DNA of 64,000 bases from Tritrichomonas musculus (GCA_039105265.1 JAPFFF010000007.1:3162001-3226000); one strand, 5' to 3'. Positions 29,435-39,487 are shown, numbered from the stretch's first letter. Notes: generated by a model not told the origin, from the sequence alone. Made by a program: numbers and translations.

Positions 29435-30619
29435 CTAATGAATTGCGTGCTTTCGAACAGGAATTAAGATTTGATTGAAGTAATGAGCAACTTTTTGTTT
29501 CAATTTATTTTTATCAAAATTCTTAAAGTTGCTTTCAATTTCATCAATATCATTATATTCCTTATTTTCAATAATGATTGGCTGCTTTTTCATTTGCTGA
29601 CACCATGGAAGAATAATGTACTTGATGTATTCAAAGATGGGATTGTCTTTTGTTTCTGTTTCATGACAATAAGCATTCATATTATTAAGAACAACATCTT
29701 CTGAATCATCAACAAAGACTGCAGAAAACTTGTTGGTTTTGGACATTTTGCCTTTATTTGGACCTTCTAAACCTATAACAACATGATGCTCAAGAGCAAT
29801 TGGTTTTTTAATGGTTTTTCTATTGTCATTTCCAGGAAGTCGTGGATACAAATTGGCATATTCACGAGCTAAATCGTTGGCAAGTGATTGGTCTGATCCC
29901 AGTTGGGCAATATCAACATCCATTTCAAAAACATCGGCAACTTGCATGCATGGATACAGATAATTAGAGACAAAGAGTGAGGAATTGTCAATTCCCATGA
30001 TTTGGCTGCATGTTTTAGCTCGGGAATCTTTTGTTCTAGCAGAAATATCTAGAACTCTTTCCCAATAGTTGGGATCTTTGAACATAAGATCGCTCGATTT
30101 GACAAATTGTAATCTTTCTTTGCTAATTCCAAGCGAAAGAAGAACATGAATAAGGTATTCACCAGCAACTTTTATTTTATTCATATCGCATCCTAATTTG
30201 TGATTTAGTTTTGCGAAATGTTCTCCAATATATATAATCATATCGCACCCGTTTTCCATTAATAAATTAGCATTGAGGACGGTAATCACTGCTTGTGCAA
30301 TATGAACTCTGCCGCTTGGCTCAAAGCCGTTGTAGGCTATAATTCTTTTTCCGGATCGAATTAAAGATCGAAGCTCTTTTTCTGTTTGGCATCGTTCACC
30401 AATAGACAATATGTTTTTAACAGTAATTTCGACATACTCTTCAAATTTTAATTTCGCTTCTTCAAATTGATCCATAAATTTCTGCCAAAATTGATCAATA
30501 TGATCTTTCAAAGAGGGATTCATGTTGCAAATCCTGAAATAATCGATTCCGTCAATATTTGTAGTTGCAATTTGAAGTTTATTTTTCTGAACATTACTCC
30601 ATCCGCAAAACATTTTCAT
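29435..30619 (-). CDS. Tyrosyl-tRNA synthetase paralogue, diverged
   Basis: This 394-residue TyrRS-like protein has a ~90-residue N-terminal helical extension that the neighbouring copy lacks. The HIAQ motif (106-109) is intact and the KMSKS loop reads KMSKT (291-295). The usually strict DQRKVN block reads DQSLAN (243-248) and the loop after it carries an insert (about 256-270). It may be a second active enzyme, one for another compartment, or a non-catalytic partner that dimerises with the canonical copy; the sequence does not decide. Two in-frame ATGs (residues 1 and 3) are possible starts. The N-terminal coding part overlaps the tail of a decayed decarboxylase gene on the same strand. Confidence 0.88.
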   Translation of the reverse strand: MKMFCGWSNVQKNKLQIATTNIDGIDYFRICNMNPSLKDHIDQFWQKFMDQFEEAKLKFEEYVEITVKNILSIGERCQTEKELRSLIRSGKRIIAYNGFEPSGRVHIAQAVITVLNANLLMENGCDMIIYIGEHFAKLNHKLGCDMNKIKVAGEYLIHVLLSLGISKERLQFVKSSDLMFKDPNYWERVLDISARTKDSRAKTCSQIMGIDNSSLFVSNYLYPCMQVADVFEMDVDIAQLGSDQSLANDLAREYANLYPRLPGNDNRKTIKKPIALEHHVVIGLEGPNKGKMSKTNKFSAVFVDDSEDVVLNNMNAYCHETETKDNPIFEYIKYIILPWCQQMKKQPIIIENKEYNDIDEIESNFKNFDKNKLKQKVAHYFNQILIPVRKHAIH

Positions 30620-30860
30620 AAGATAAGTTCATTGGTAGAGTTTTGCATGTAAAACATACTTGTCCCATACCAGATGTTGGATAGAGAACAAAATCATTTG
30701 AATTATTTCTGATTTTTTCTTTAAGTAGATCAGCACCGATAAGATTATTTTCGAGAATACAATAATAAGGCCAAAGTTCCTTATGAGCAAAATAGCAAGC
30801 CGCAGCTATAGCACCTGAACGACTACCTTCTATTGTATATAAGATGATGTTGAAGTAACA
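30594..30860 (-). pseudogene. Relic of a PLP-dependent (group II) decarboxylase or sphingosine-phosphate lyase-like gene
   Basis: In a frame different from the TyrRS paralogue, about 85 codons read YTIEGSRSGAIAAACYFA and continue with protein-like sequence (GADLLKEKIRNN, YPTSGMGQVCF) to a TAA at 30594. GSRSG followed by a small-residue helix is characteristic of the PLP-enzyme fold type I decarboxylases just after the cofactor lysine region. No start codon and no N-terminal two thirds are present: upstream the frame closes within ~20 codons and the DNA becomes the 3' flank of beta-tubulin. It is therefore a truncated host gene whose last part now overlaps the 5' end of the TyrRS paralogue. 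Confidence 0.6.
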
Positions 30861-30936
30861 TAAATAAGAAAAAGAAAAAAAAGATTAATAAATTTATTAT
30901 ATGCAAAAATATTGTTTATGTAGAAAATTAAATTAT

Positions 30937-32274
30937 TTAAGCTTCGGCTTCTTCATCTTCTTCGCCTTCGCCAACTTCATCAACACCGGCTGTTTCGTAC
31001 ATTTCGTATTCTTGGATAAGATCGGTCATGTTTGAACGTGCTTCATCGAATTCGACTGTTTCGAGACCTTCGTTGACATACCAGTGAATGAAGGCACGTC
31101 TGGCATACATCTTTTGGAATTGGGAATCGACACGGGTGAAGAGTTCGCGGAATGCTGTTGTGTTTCCGATGAATGTAGCAGCCATCTTGAGACCACGTGG
31201 TGGGATATCGCAGATGGATGATTTTACATTGTTTGGAATCCATTCGACGAAGTATGATGTGTTACGGGCTTGGATGTTGAGCATTTGTTCATCGACTTCT
31301 TTGGATGACATACGTCCACGGAAGTGAGCAGAAACTGTAAGATAAACACCACGACGTGGGTCGCATGCAGCCATCATGTTCTTGTTATCGAAGAGTTGGG
31401 ATGTAAGTTCTGGAACTGTTAAGGCACGGTATTGTTGTGATCCACGTGATGTAAGTGGAGCGAAACCAGCAATGAAGAAGTGAAGACGTGGGAATGGGAC
31501 AAGGTTAACAGCGAGCTTACGAAGGTCAGCGTTCAATTGACCTGGGAATCTGAGTGAGCATGTTGTTCCGGACATAACCATAGAAACAAGGTGGTTAAGA
31601 TCTCCATATGTTGGTGTTGTAAGTTTAAGTGTACGGAAGCAGATATCGTAAAGTGCTTCATTATCGATGCAGAAAACTTCATCTGCAGATTCGACAAGTT
31701 GGTGAACTGAAAGTGTGCAGTTATATGGTTCGACGACAGTATCTGAAACTTTTGGTGATGGAACGATTGAGTATGTTGAAAGGATACGATCTGGGTATTC
31801 TTCACGGAGCTTGTTAAGAAGAAGTGTTCCGAGTCCTGATCCTGTACCACCACCGAGGGAGTGGACAAGTTGGAAACCTTGGAGAGCATCGCAAGATTCG
31901 GCTTCCTTACGGATAACATCGAGAATTGATTCTGCAAGTTCTTGGCCTTCTGTGTAGTATCCCTTGGCCCAGTTGTTACCAGCTCCTGATTGTCCGAAAA
32001 CAAAGTTATCTGGTCTGAAAAGTTGACCATATTGACCAGCACGGACGCTATCCATTGTACCTGGTTCAAGGTCGACAAGAATTGCACGTGGGACATATTT
32101 TCCTCCTGTTGCTTCGTTGTAGTAAACGTTGATACGTTCTAATTGAAGATCTGAGTCACCATGGTATGAACCTGTTGGGTCAATGCCGTGTTCGTCTGAG
32201 ATAACTTCCCAGAACTTGGCACCGATTTGGTTTCCACATTGTCCTGCTTGGATGTGAACGATTTCACGAACCAT
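30937..32274 (-). CDS. TUBB: Beta-tubulin
   Basis: This 445-residue beta-tubulin forms microtubules as a dimer with alpha-tubulin. The GTP-binding signature GGGTGSG is at 141-147 and the acidic tail is [12 protein letters not shown]. The protein starts MVREI rather than the near-universal MREI, so numbering is shifted by one. By conventional numbering it has E198 and F200, as in benzimidazole-sensitive tubulins, but Tyr at 167, a position where Tyr is linked to reduced sensitivity in nematodes. TCATTT, an initiator match, lies 11 bases before the ATG, and the stop overlaps UAAA. The DNA is richer in G+C and uses fewer codons than its neighbours, as expected for high expression. Confidence 0.98.
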   Translation of the reverse strand: MVREIVHIQAGQCGNQIGAKFWEVISDEHGIDPTGSYHGDSDLQLERINVYYNEATGGKYVPRAILVDLEPGTMDSVRAGQYGQLFRPDNFVFGQSGAGNNWAKGYYTEGQELAESILDVIRKEAESCDALQGFQLVHSLGGGTGSGLGTLLLNKLREEYPDRILSTYSIVPSPKVSDTVVEPYNCTLSVHQLVESADEVFCIDNEALYDICFRTLKLTTPTYGDLNHLVSMVMSGTTCSLRFPGQLNADLRKLAVNLVPFPRLHFFIAGFAPLTSRGSQQYRALTVPELTSQLFDNKNMMAACDPRRGVYLTVSAHFRGRMSSKEVDEQMLNIQARNTSYFVEWIPNNVKSSICDIPPRGLKMAATFIGNTTAFRELFTRVDSQFQKMYARRAFIHWYVNEGLETVEFDEARSNMTDLIQEYEMYETAGVDEVGEGEEDEEAEA

Positions 32275-32281
32275 ATTATAA

Positions 32282-32287
32282 AAATGA
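32282..32287 (-). promoter_or_regulatory. Initiator TCATTT of beta-tubulin
   Basis: TCATTT on the gene strand fits TCAYTW and predicts a 5' leader of 11 bases, typical of trichomonad mRNAs. On the opposite strand GACGGTTT (32301-32308) fits the M3 consensus, about 27 bases upstream of the ATG. Confidence 0.6.
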
Positions 32288-32623
32288 AATCATAACGGAT
32301 GACGGTTTTTTCCTTAAAAAGTTTCTCTTTTTATATCATGCGTTAAGAATATATTGAGAGGATCTGTCGGTTAAATTAATTCCGAAATAATAACGAGTTT
32401 TTTAGATCGTTATTTATTTTTGTTTTCATCAGAAAAAATAAAAAAGCTTTTTTATTTTGATTCTTCAAATGATTTCAATGCTCATGAAATTATTTAGAAA
32501 TAGCCATCTTTTTCTAAAAATCGAAATCCTGTAATATATTTCTAGCAAATGTTTATTTTTAATATTTTCAAAATTTATATTAAAAGATAAAAAGTTTTAA
32601 AAGTGTATGATAGTAGACTACTA

Positions 32624-33013
32624 TTAGTAATATATATACATGGGTTTTTTCTTTTTCAATATCATACGAATTTCAAAAAAAAGGAATTTTACATTACCTT
32701 CAGACGCATGTCTCACGCATGATAAAATGGTCGATATGTCCATTGATAAATATGTTCTTCCAAAGTACATATCAATTTGTGAATAAAAATTAACAAATTT
32801 CGGAACCATCGACCAATCAAAATAAATATCATTATGTTTCCAATATTGTAAATAAACAGCATTTCCATTGCAAATCATAATTTTGGCAGCAAATTGAGTT
32901 TCATCTAATCTTAACAGAACATTATCTTGATAATTGAATAATTGATTTGACGCAAATACATATATATATAATATATCATATGAGTGATTATAGAAATAAA
33001 CAGTGGACTGCAT
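32624..33013 (-). CDS. Doubtful hypothetical ORF
   Basis: A 129-codon ORF from the first ATG (MQSTVYFYNHSY) stands in AT-rich DNA. The middle part (DNVLLRLDETQFAAKIMICN and on) has protein-like composition, but no family is recognised and no promoter motif is seen. It could be a fragment of a decayed gene. Confidence 0.25.
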   Translation of the reverse strand: MQSTVYFYNHSYDILYIYVFASNQLFNYQDNVLLRLDETQFAAKIMICNGNAVYLQYWKHNDIYFDWSMVPKFVNFYSQIDMYFGRTYLSMDISTILSCVRHASEGNVKFLFFEIRMILKKKKPMYIYY

Positions 33014-33708
33014 TGATAATTTATGAATTATATCTGCTAGCAAATTTTTTAAACATCAAATTTTGATGTAAAATTAATTTCATAAGTCGGTAATATAGGT
33101 GAAATTATAAACATATTCATACTATTGCTTTTTTTGGTGTTTCTCCTGAAAGCATTATGATATAAATATAAATGAAATCTCCATTTATTTAACATATAAA
33201 TATCTTATTTTAATTTAAAATAAAATATTTGTTTTTATTTTAATCAATAAATTTTAGATATATAGAAATATTATTATCCATTTTAAATTATATATAATTT
33301 TAAAATAATTTGATAAATATATTTTTAAAAAAATTGATTTTTTCTGATTATATTTGGCTTTAAAAGAAATTGAAAAAAAAAGTTTAAAAAGTTTAATTTG
33401 AAATAAAATATTGTTCTGTCAAAATAATTGAATGAAAAAAAAGTGGGCTGGCTTTTAGTTTATAAAATCTTAATGTGCAAAGTTCTGAAAAAATTCAAAA
33501 CTTTACTTTAAGAGTTTATAATTTTTTTTTTAAATATCTTACGAACATTCAATGATATTCATATATATTTGAATTAATTATATTTTATATTATATAATTA
33601 AAGTATTAGAATGAAAATAAAAATATAAAATATACATTATGTAAATATATTTATAAAAATATGATATATTTATTTTGAATTAATTTCTAAGTTAAATTAT
33701 TTTTTAAA
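33014..33708. other. AT-rich spacer, no gene seen
   Basis: The ~700 bases are extremely AT-rich, with stops in all frames. No repeat pair, RNA gene or motif could be supported. Confidence 0.55.
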
Positions 33709-33966
33709 ATGGACATGAAAAATTTTTGCGAAAAAAATGGAATTAATGGAATCTATGTCCAAGCAGCAAATCAAGTAACATTTATTTATAATGATGGAAA
33801 AGCCATCTCAATAAAAGTCAAAGAAAAATTGGTCATGTATCTAGATTCAAATAGAAATATACTTTATACATGGCAAAAAATCCGTGAAGAAAATGAGAAA
33901 ATGTTATATGATGAAGCCAAAAGGCATATCGATGCATTAGTTGCACCAAATTGTTTAATTATATAA
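33709..33966 (+). CDS. Small hypothetical protein
   Basis: An 85-residue ORF with an ATG start (MDMKNFCEKNGINGIYVQ) has a balanced composition and a Lys/Glu-rich helix near the end (KIREENEKMLYDEAKRHID). No family is recognised. A perfect 10-bp stem hairpin follows 20 bases after the stop. It stands isolated in gene-poor DNA, so it may be real or a fragment. Confidence 0.35.
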   Translation: MDMKNFCEKNGINGIYVQAANQVTFIYNDGKAISIKVKEKLVMYLDSNRNILYTWQKIREENEKMLYDEAKRHIDALVAPNCLII

Positions 33967-33985
33967 TTTTTTTTAAGGGTAAAGT

Positions 33986-34010
33986 TTGAGAGGTTTTTAC
34001 AACCTCTCAA
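33986..34010. repeat. Perfect hairpin, 10-bp stem
   Basis: TTGAGAGGTT, a 5-base loop, then AACCTCTCAA. It lies just 3' of the small ORF ending at 33966. A 15-base palindrome GGATAACCGTTATCC follows at 34088-34102. These may be ends of a decayed element or an RNA structure; the function is unknown. Confidence 0.6.
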
Positions 34011-35611
34011 TTTTGCAATCTGACAAACTCTTTTTCTCTTTGTTTTTTAAAATTTTTTTAATGGTGTCCATTTTGGATTTTATCGTAGGATAACCGTTAT
34101 CCTGGATGGAGAAAAAATCCAGCTTGGATTTTACATTTTTTCATATAATAAATCAAAAGTTTTAATAAATTGATTTTTATTCTCAAAAAGTTCTTAATGT
34201 AAACTATTGAAAAATGTATGGAAACTAGAAAAAAACGAAATAGAAATAACTAGTGGTTTTTAAATCATCATATTTTATAATATGTTTTTATATTGAATTT
34301 TATATTATTATAATAGCCATAAAATATTATATTTAAATTTTATTGTGAGATATATGCAAAATATATAAATTGAATAAATAAAAACTCTTAAGTATTCAAA
34401 AATATGATTCAAGTAATCCATTGTGTAAATCAATAAAAATTTATCATACATTGGAAATATGAATGATTATAAATTATTATATATATATTTATTAATTATA
34501 ATTTAGGGTTCGAAAAATTAAATAAGATATTGGAAATTTAAACTATGATTTTAATTTCAAAAAAATGTTATTAATTTTATTTAATGATTACATACAATAA
34601 TTTGAGAAAATAAAAATCTATCATTATTTAATAATAATTTTCATTAATAATGAGAAATTAAAATAGCTCATACAATTATTTATAAATGCTTTATCAAAAT
34701 ATTTTTATACCTTTGAATTAAGGATGAGTTTATAATTTTGAATGCATTTGGAGATTTATAATTATATATGTATTTATTTGTAAATAATTTTTGTGTTTCA
34801 TTTTATATTTATTTTATCATATTTATATCATATATTTAATATAAATTCTATTTAAGAAATTGTTTTAATAAGATAAAAATAAATAATCCAAATTTTATAC
34901 TCACAAAATATTTGAAGAGCTTTTATGTAAAAATTTATGCAAACATAAATATCCTAAAATAGAAACATATTAAACCTAATTGGTTCGGTAAAACCTCATT
35001 ATATTTTATATTATAAGGCATATGTTGTTTAGAGCTTGTAATATTATTCCAGTCTTTCCAGAAAATTCAAGATTTTTTGTGAGAACCAAAAAACGTGCTT
35101 ATTCAAAAAAATGAATATTAAAATAAAATAGACGTTTATTTGAGAGGATTTGGTTTTCAAACATTTTTATCTTTTTTTAATGGCTATATCAAGTTTCTTT
35201 GCCTCGATAAAAAACCATTAATTTTATTATATAATAACATATCCGAAAATTATGTTAAACGGTTAAGCCAATCTCTCCAGAAAAATCACATTTTTTTTAG
35301 TTATAAATTTAATTTATAATATCTTCATAATTAGTGAAATAATAAGTGATATAAAATACAAACTAGCATTCAAAAACAATAAAACATATGTTAAGAAAAT
35401 ACAAATGCACATATATGATGGTATCATGCAGATATTCCATTTTGATGAGGAAAAATAAATTGGTCTATAAAGTTAAATATATATAATACATCATAAGTAT
35501 GATATGAATAATCAATGTTACAGATCAATATTTACTATATAAAAAGATAAAAGTATTTCAAAGAACATTCCATACATTTCTATTGAATGGATTTTTTCTG
35601 AGAAAATCCAA
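34011..35611. other. Gene-poor AT-rich DNA
   Basis: This 1.6 kb has no ORF worth reporting. Short similar phrases recur, such as CCAGAAAATTC/CCAGAAAAATC near 35,052 and 35,278, hinting at decayed repeats, but no unit with defined ends could be drawn. Confidence 0.5.
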
Positions 35612-36487
35612 AATAAACCAAAGGTCGTACAACTAAATTGAATAAAAAATAAAATTAAATAAATTTATATTTATCTTAATAAATAATTTAATTAATAATT
35701 ATAATATATAATTTTTATATTTTATATCCAATATTATAAAATGTAATGGTTGAAATAAAGACTTTAATTAAAATTCAATATATATCGATTTCTTATATAT
35801 TTGCATCATTTAAAAAATATAGATGTCATTTGAATGGGTATACTATGTGTTATACAAATAATATTTTACTTTTTGACGAAATCCTTCATTAACTGAAATA
35901 TTAGACTTTTTATATTTATGAAACCAATCAACGAAATCTTCATTTTTAGAAAAAACTGACATTTGATTTAGATTGAAATTCAAATATATTAGAAAGTAAA
36001 TGCATATAAATAAAATTGTATTTTTCATTTGGCTCCTGTAACGTCCAATTTTTTTAAAATCATCATTTAATAATTCAACAAATTCACTTTTTCTGCATTT
36101 TTAGCTAAAAAATGAATTTTTTTTTCAATAATAATAACTATTTTTATATAACACTTAATGTTTTAAAAGCATATAAAAAGATATCAAAAGAATTAATGAT
36201 TAGAATAAATTATATAAAAAGTTATCGCTATTCTAAATTTTTATAAAGTGTTATAAAATTCTTATCAAAAAAAATTAAAATAAATTGAGATAAAATACTC
36301 AAATTTTTTTTCTGAAGAATATTTAATATATACTTATATCCTTTTAGTTTTTATTTTAATTAGAATTTAGTACGATGCAAATATTTATAAAACTGATTAT
36401 TATTATTATAATAAAATATAATTAGTTTAAACAAACCAATCATTGAGTTTTACTGTTAAAATTCAGTTGTACGACCTTTAATAAACC
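35612..36487. mobile_element. Non-autonomous TIR element (MITE-like) with 8-bp target duplication
   Basis: Terminal inverted repeats begin AAAGGTCGTACAACT at 35620 and, reversed, end at 36479, matching over 19 of 20 bases. Each end is flanked by the direct repeat AATAAACC (35612-35619 and 36480-36487), an 8-bp target-site duplication. The inside is AT-rich and encodes no transposase. The only ORF is 61 codons on the minus strand (35843-36028). It starts with a hydrophobic signal-like segment, then EDFVDWFHKYKK, faintly like the propeptide of cathepsin-type proteases. An 8-bp duplication fits hAT- or Merlin-type transposition; the superfamily is not determined. The clean duplication suggests a fairly recent insertion. 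Confidence 0.72.
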
Positions 36488-37173
36488 ATTGAATGGATTT
36501 TTTTAAAAAAAAAATTAGGATAACGGTTTTATTTTGAATTATTATTTGTCTATAGTTGGATAACAATTGAATTAAGTGGGTAACACATCTCACAATATAA
36601 AATAAAGCAATCAAAAAGTCAAAATAAGTGAAAAACTGGGTAAAATACTAAGTCAAAAAATCAAAAAAATGTGTAAAATTTCCCACTTTTTATATTAATA
36701 CGTTTTCGATGTTTTCAATAAATTTCATTTGTAAAACTTAGATTTAAGGTTCTCCTTTCAAATTCAATAGATTAAATTCAATTAGACTTCACAAATAAAA
36801 TATGCATAAATATCGTCTTAAAAAACGTATTAAAATATAATATTTACGCAGATATATATTTTATATTATTAATTTAAACATATTCATGAATTATTTTCGA
36901 TTTTATTTTTTTTACAGATTGAAATCATAAAATTAAAAAATCAATAAAAATTTGAAAAAAATAAGATTTAATCGTTAAGGTCAAATATTTATTTTTAACC
37001 AAAACTTTTTCCGAAAAATGCTCTATTGAATTATATATTCTATGAGTTAATCCAATATTGAATAATTTACATTGTTTTAGGGAAGGAGAACCTTAAAAAA
37101 TTTATCTATTTACTAATAAAAAAAATAAATTCTAACATAATATAAAAGAAATAAATATTTGAAGAGCCAGCTA
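36488..37173. other. AT-rich spacer, no gene seen
   Basis: The right flank of the TIR element repeats ATTGAATGGATTTTTT, also present left of the element at about 35582-35597, so the insertion target lay in or near a short direct duplication. No gene or RNA is visible up to the 3' end of the pseudokinase gene. Confidence 0.5.
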
Positions 37174-38430
37174 TCAATAGTTGGTGTCTTCAATAAAAGC
37201 GTCTAAATGATTAACAGATGGATCTCTTTTTGATAATTCTGATGAGCAAACGTTCAATAACTTATGTAGCTTTGCTGTTTTTTGTTTTGATTTTAGGTCT
37301 TTTGGTTTAGGTGGTAAATTGAATTTTACTGTTTTGCTTTCTTTATTAAAGAAACTATTTAAATTTTGAGGAACAATGATATTTTTCCGAGGATCGAATT
37401 CTAATTCTTTCGTTTTCATTGATTCCCTATAATCAGATGGTTTTCTTCCTTTTTCTATGCATTTCAGGCATAAACAAAAAATCATTGTCGTGTCATCACA
37501 AACAAAAGAACGAATTTTTTCAGAAATTTTTTCAAAATCATATCGAAAGAATTCCATCCATTCTGATATTTCTGGGGTTTGTTCGAGAGGGACGCGATTT
37601 ATTGGAAAAGGGACAAAAGGCATTAAAAATCTGTGTGATAATATGTCTCTGAGTGTCATTCTCTTTGTCGGATCTATAACAAGGGTTTGCGTGAGTATTT
37701 CAGCTGCAGCAGGGTCAATGTTTTTTGGAGCTTGGTATTGAAACTTTTTTAAACCAGTATATAAAGTTCTTGATTTATCGAATAGCATCTTTCCTGTTAA
37801 CATAAAGTGCAGATATAAACCTAGACACCAAATATCTGATTGAATCATATCATAAGTCTTTTCTACAAGAGATTCTGGTGACATCCAACGAGGATCACCT
37901 AGATAAGAAAGCTTCTTTTCATTTGAAGCTGGTGTTAAGCTGAGAATAGCTGGATAGTTTATGAACTTAATCATTGTTTCGCACATTATAAAATTTTCAG
38001 GTCTCCAATCATTAAATGAAAGCAAATGATTGTGTAAAATCAAAACAGTTTGAGTAAGTAAGAAAAATAGATATTTGGCTTGAGATACCTCAAGTGGATT
38101 TCCAGATATCATTTCTAATGGCGAACTTCCTTCAACAATTTCTGATACAAACCATGTAAAATTTGGTTTTCTTATAACATTATAAGTCTGTTGTAAGGTT
38201 GCAATTCCAGATAAAATTCTTCTATTTAATGATTGTCTTGAGAGAAAACTGTTTAATTCTATTGGCGTTGGTGCTTCATAGTTGTATTTTTCAATAATTA
38301 CCTTTTCATTAGTGATGATATGTTGGCACAAAAAGATATCATGATCTATCCTATGTTGGAGCAGTTTAAGCTCAATGAATTGTTTTTCAACTGGTGGTAT
38401 TTCTTTTTTTTTCTTTTGGGGATTCTTCAA
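37174..38430 (-). CDS. Protein pseudokinase with no ATG start in reach
   Basis: This 418-codon frame has the fold of a Ser/Thr protein kinase: WMSPESL (APE equivalent), SDIWCLGLYLHFMLTG (helix F) and a C-lobe ending near residue 275. The ATP-site Lys is replaced (VIIEKY at 44-49). The catalytic loop reads FNDWRPEN (139-146) and the DFG position reads NYP (158-160), so catalysis is unlikely. A ~150-residue C-terminal extension follows. The frame opens at a TTG (38430); an in-frame TAA lies two codons upstream, no ATG occurs between the divergent promoter and that TTG, and the first in-frame Met is residue 107, inside the domain. It may use a non-AUG start, hold a cryptic intron or be decaying. 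Confidence 0.72.
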   Translation of the reverse strand: MKNPQKKKKEIPPVEKQFIELKLLQHRIDHDIFLCQHIITNEKVIIEKYNYEAPTPIELNSFLSRQSLNRRILSGIATLQQTYNVIRKPNFTWFVSEIVEGSSPLEMISGNPLEVSQAKYLFFLLTQTVLILHNHLLSFNDWRPENFIMCETMIKFINYPAILSLTPASNEKKLSYLGDPRWMSPESLVEKTYDMIQSDIWCLGLYLHFMLTGKMLFDKSRTLYTGLKKFQYQAPKNIDPAAAEILTQTLVIDPTKRMTLRDILSHRFLMPFVPFPINRVPLEQTPEISEWMEFFRYDFEKISEKIRSFVCDDTTMIFCLCLKCIEKGRKPSDYRESMKTKELEFDPRKNIIVPQNLNSFFNKESKTVKFNLPPKPKDLKSKQKTAKLHKLLNVCSSELSKRDPSVNHLDAFIEDTNY

Positions 38431-38456
38431 CTCTTATTACGAAATGTTAACGTGAT

Positions 38457-38464
38457 AAACCGCA
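38457..38464. promoter_or_regulatory. M3-like element shared by two divergent genes
   Basis: TGCGGTTT on the minus strand fits the trichomonad M3 consensus. It lies midway in the 65 bases between the pseudokinase frame (38430) and the glycosyltransferase-like gene (38496), about 30 bases from each, suggesting one bidirectional promoter. Motif and position only. Confidence 0.45.
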
Positions 38465-38495
38465 ATATATTTGGTCAAGCCCAGCCTGAATAGAA

Positions 38496-39446
38496 ATGAT
38501 CAACCTTTTTTGCATTATAATTTGCGTTCTATCGATTATTTTCAATATTTTATCCTCTATTTTCATAAAAAAAGAGTCCTTAAATCCGCATTTTCTTAAA
38601 GAAGATTTTACAAATTTCACGTTTGTTACGGTTCCTCGAGAGCCAAAAACGCCTACACAATTTGCTTTGCTTAGATTTGTGGTTTCTAGTTGGATTATGT
38701 CTTCAAATAATTCTCGTGCAATTTTTATTATTAATCCTTCAGAATTTGATGTCAATCATACTCTTTTAAAAGCAGTTGAAGATGATTTTGGTCCTGGTAA
38801 GTTAATCTACCAGCCAACTCTCAAAGTTAGTCGAAATAATGTTCCTTATATTAACAATTTCTTTGAAAGCGCTGTTTATTCTACCCCTTTTAATATACTA
38901 ACACTTATTAACTCAGATATATTAATATTACCTGGTTGGATTGATAAAATTAATCAGATTTTTGAAATTTTTGGAGAGACAGCATTTATTACTGGTTATA
39001 GACTCAACATTGATGTAGAAGATTATTCAGTGCTACTTAATAGATCGTTCAAAAATTTTGATTTAATGAAATTCATTAACTCTTGTCCCCAAACCGAATA
39101 TTCATATCGAGGAATGGATTTTTTTACATTTTTAAATCATCCTGATTCAAAATTTTTCGAAAATATACCTCCATTTTTAATGGGACAATATGAGTGGGAC
39201 AATTGGCTTGTTGGTAAAATGAATTTATTATACCAAACAATTTCACTTGGTCCAGATTTTCGAGTTGTTCATATAAATCATCCTTCTTTTCCTAGAAAAA
39301 GGTTTAATGAATACTCTGCCTATAATAAAAGGCTACGTTTCATGTACTATGCTCCAACAAGCGACAATAAGCATACAAAATGGACTTTTATGAATAGGAC
39401 CAAAATTGTAAGTGAAGACAAAAAAATAGAAATGTTTTTGAAATAG
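38496..39446 (+). CDS. Type II membrane glycosyltransferase-like protein (GT-A type)
   Basis: This 316-residue protein has an N-terminal signal anchor (about 3-24) and a lumenal domain with the GT-A hallmarks: a strand then NSD (139-141, DXD equivalent) in FNILTLINSDILILPGW, followed by FITGYRL. A second acidic loop reads YRGMDFF, then IPPFLMGQYEWDNWL (224-238), as in several eukaryotic nucleotide-sugar transferases. It is probably a Golgi enzyme; donor and acceptor are unknown. It is divergent from the pseudokinase gene. Confidence 0.68.
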   Translation: MINLFCIIICVLSIIFNILSSIFIKKESLNPHFLKEDFTNFTFVTVPREPKTPTQFALLRFVVSSWIMSSNNSRAIFIINPSEFDVNHTLLKAVEDDFGPGKLIYQPTLKVSRNNVPYINNFFESAVYSTPFNILTLINSDILILPGWIDKINQIFEIFGETAFITGYRLNIDVEDYSVLLNRSFKNFDLMKFINSCPQTEYSYRGMDFFTFLNHPDSKFFENIPPFLMGQYEWDNWLVGKMNLLYQTISLGPDFRVVHINHPSFPRKRFNEYSAYNKRLRFMYYAPTSDNKHTKWTFMNRTKIVSEDKKIEMFLK

Positions 39447-39487
39447 AGATAAATTATAGATTTTATATTAAAAACTGTTTTTATCAG

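Noticed and set aside
28356-30619. A single fused double-length tyrosyl-tRNA synthetase, as in kinetoplastids
   Set aside because: The two frames differ, a TGA stands directly before the second ATG and an initiator lies in the gap, so two separate genes are the better reading.
31533-32096. 187-codon frame overlapping beta-tubulin on the same strand
   Set aside because: It is an out-of-frame shadow of a highly conserved gene with biased codon use.
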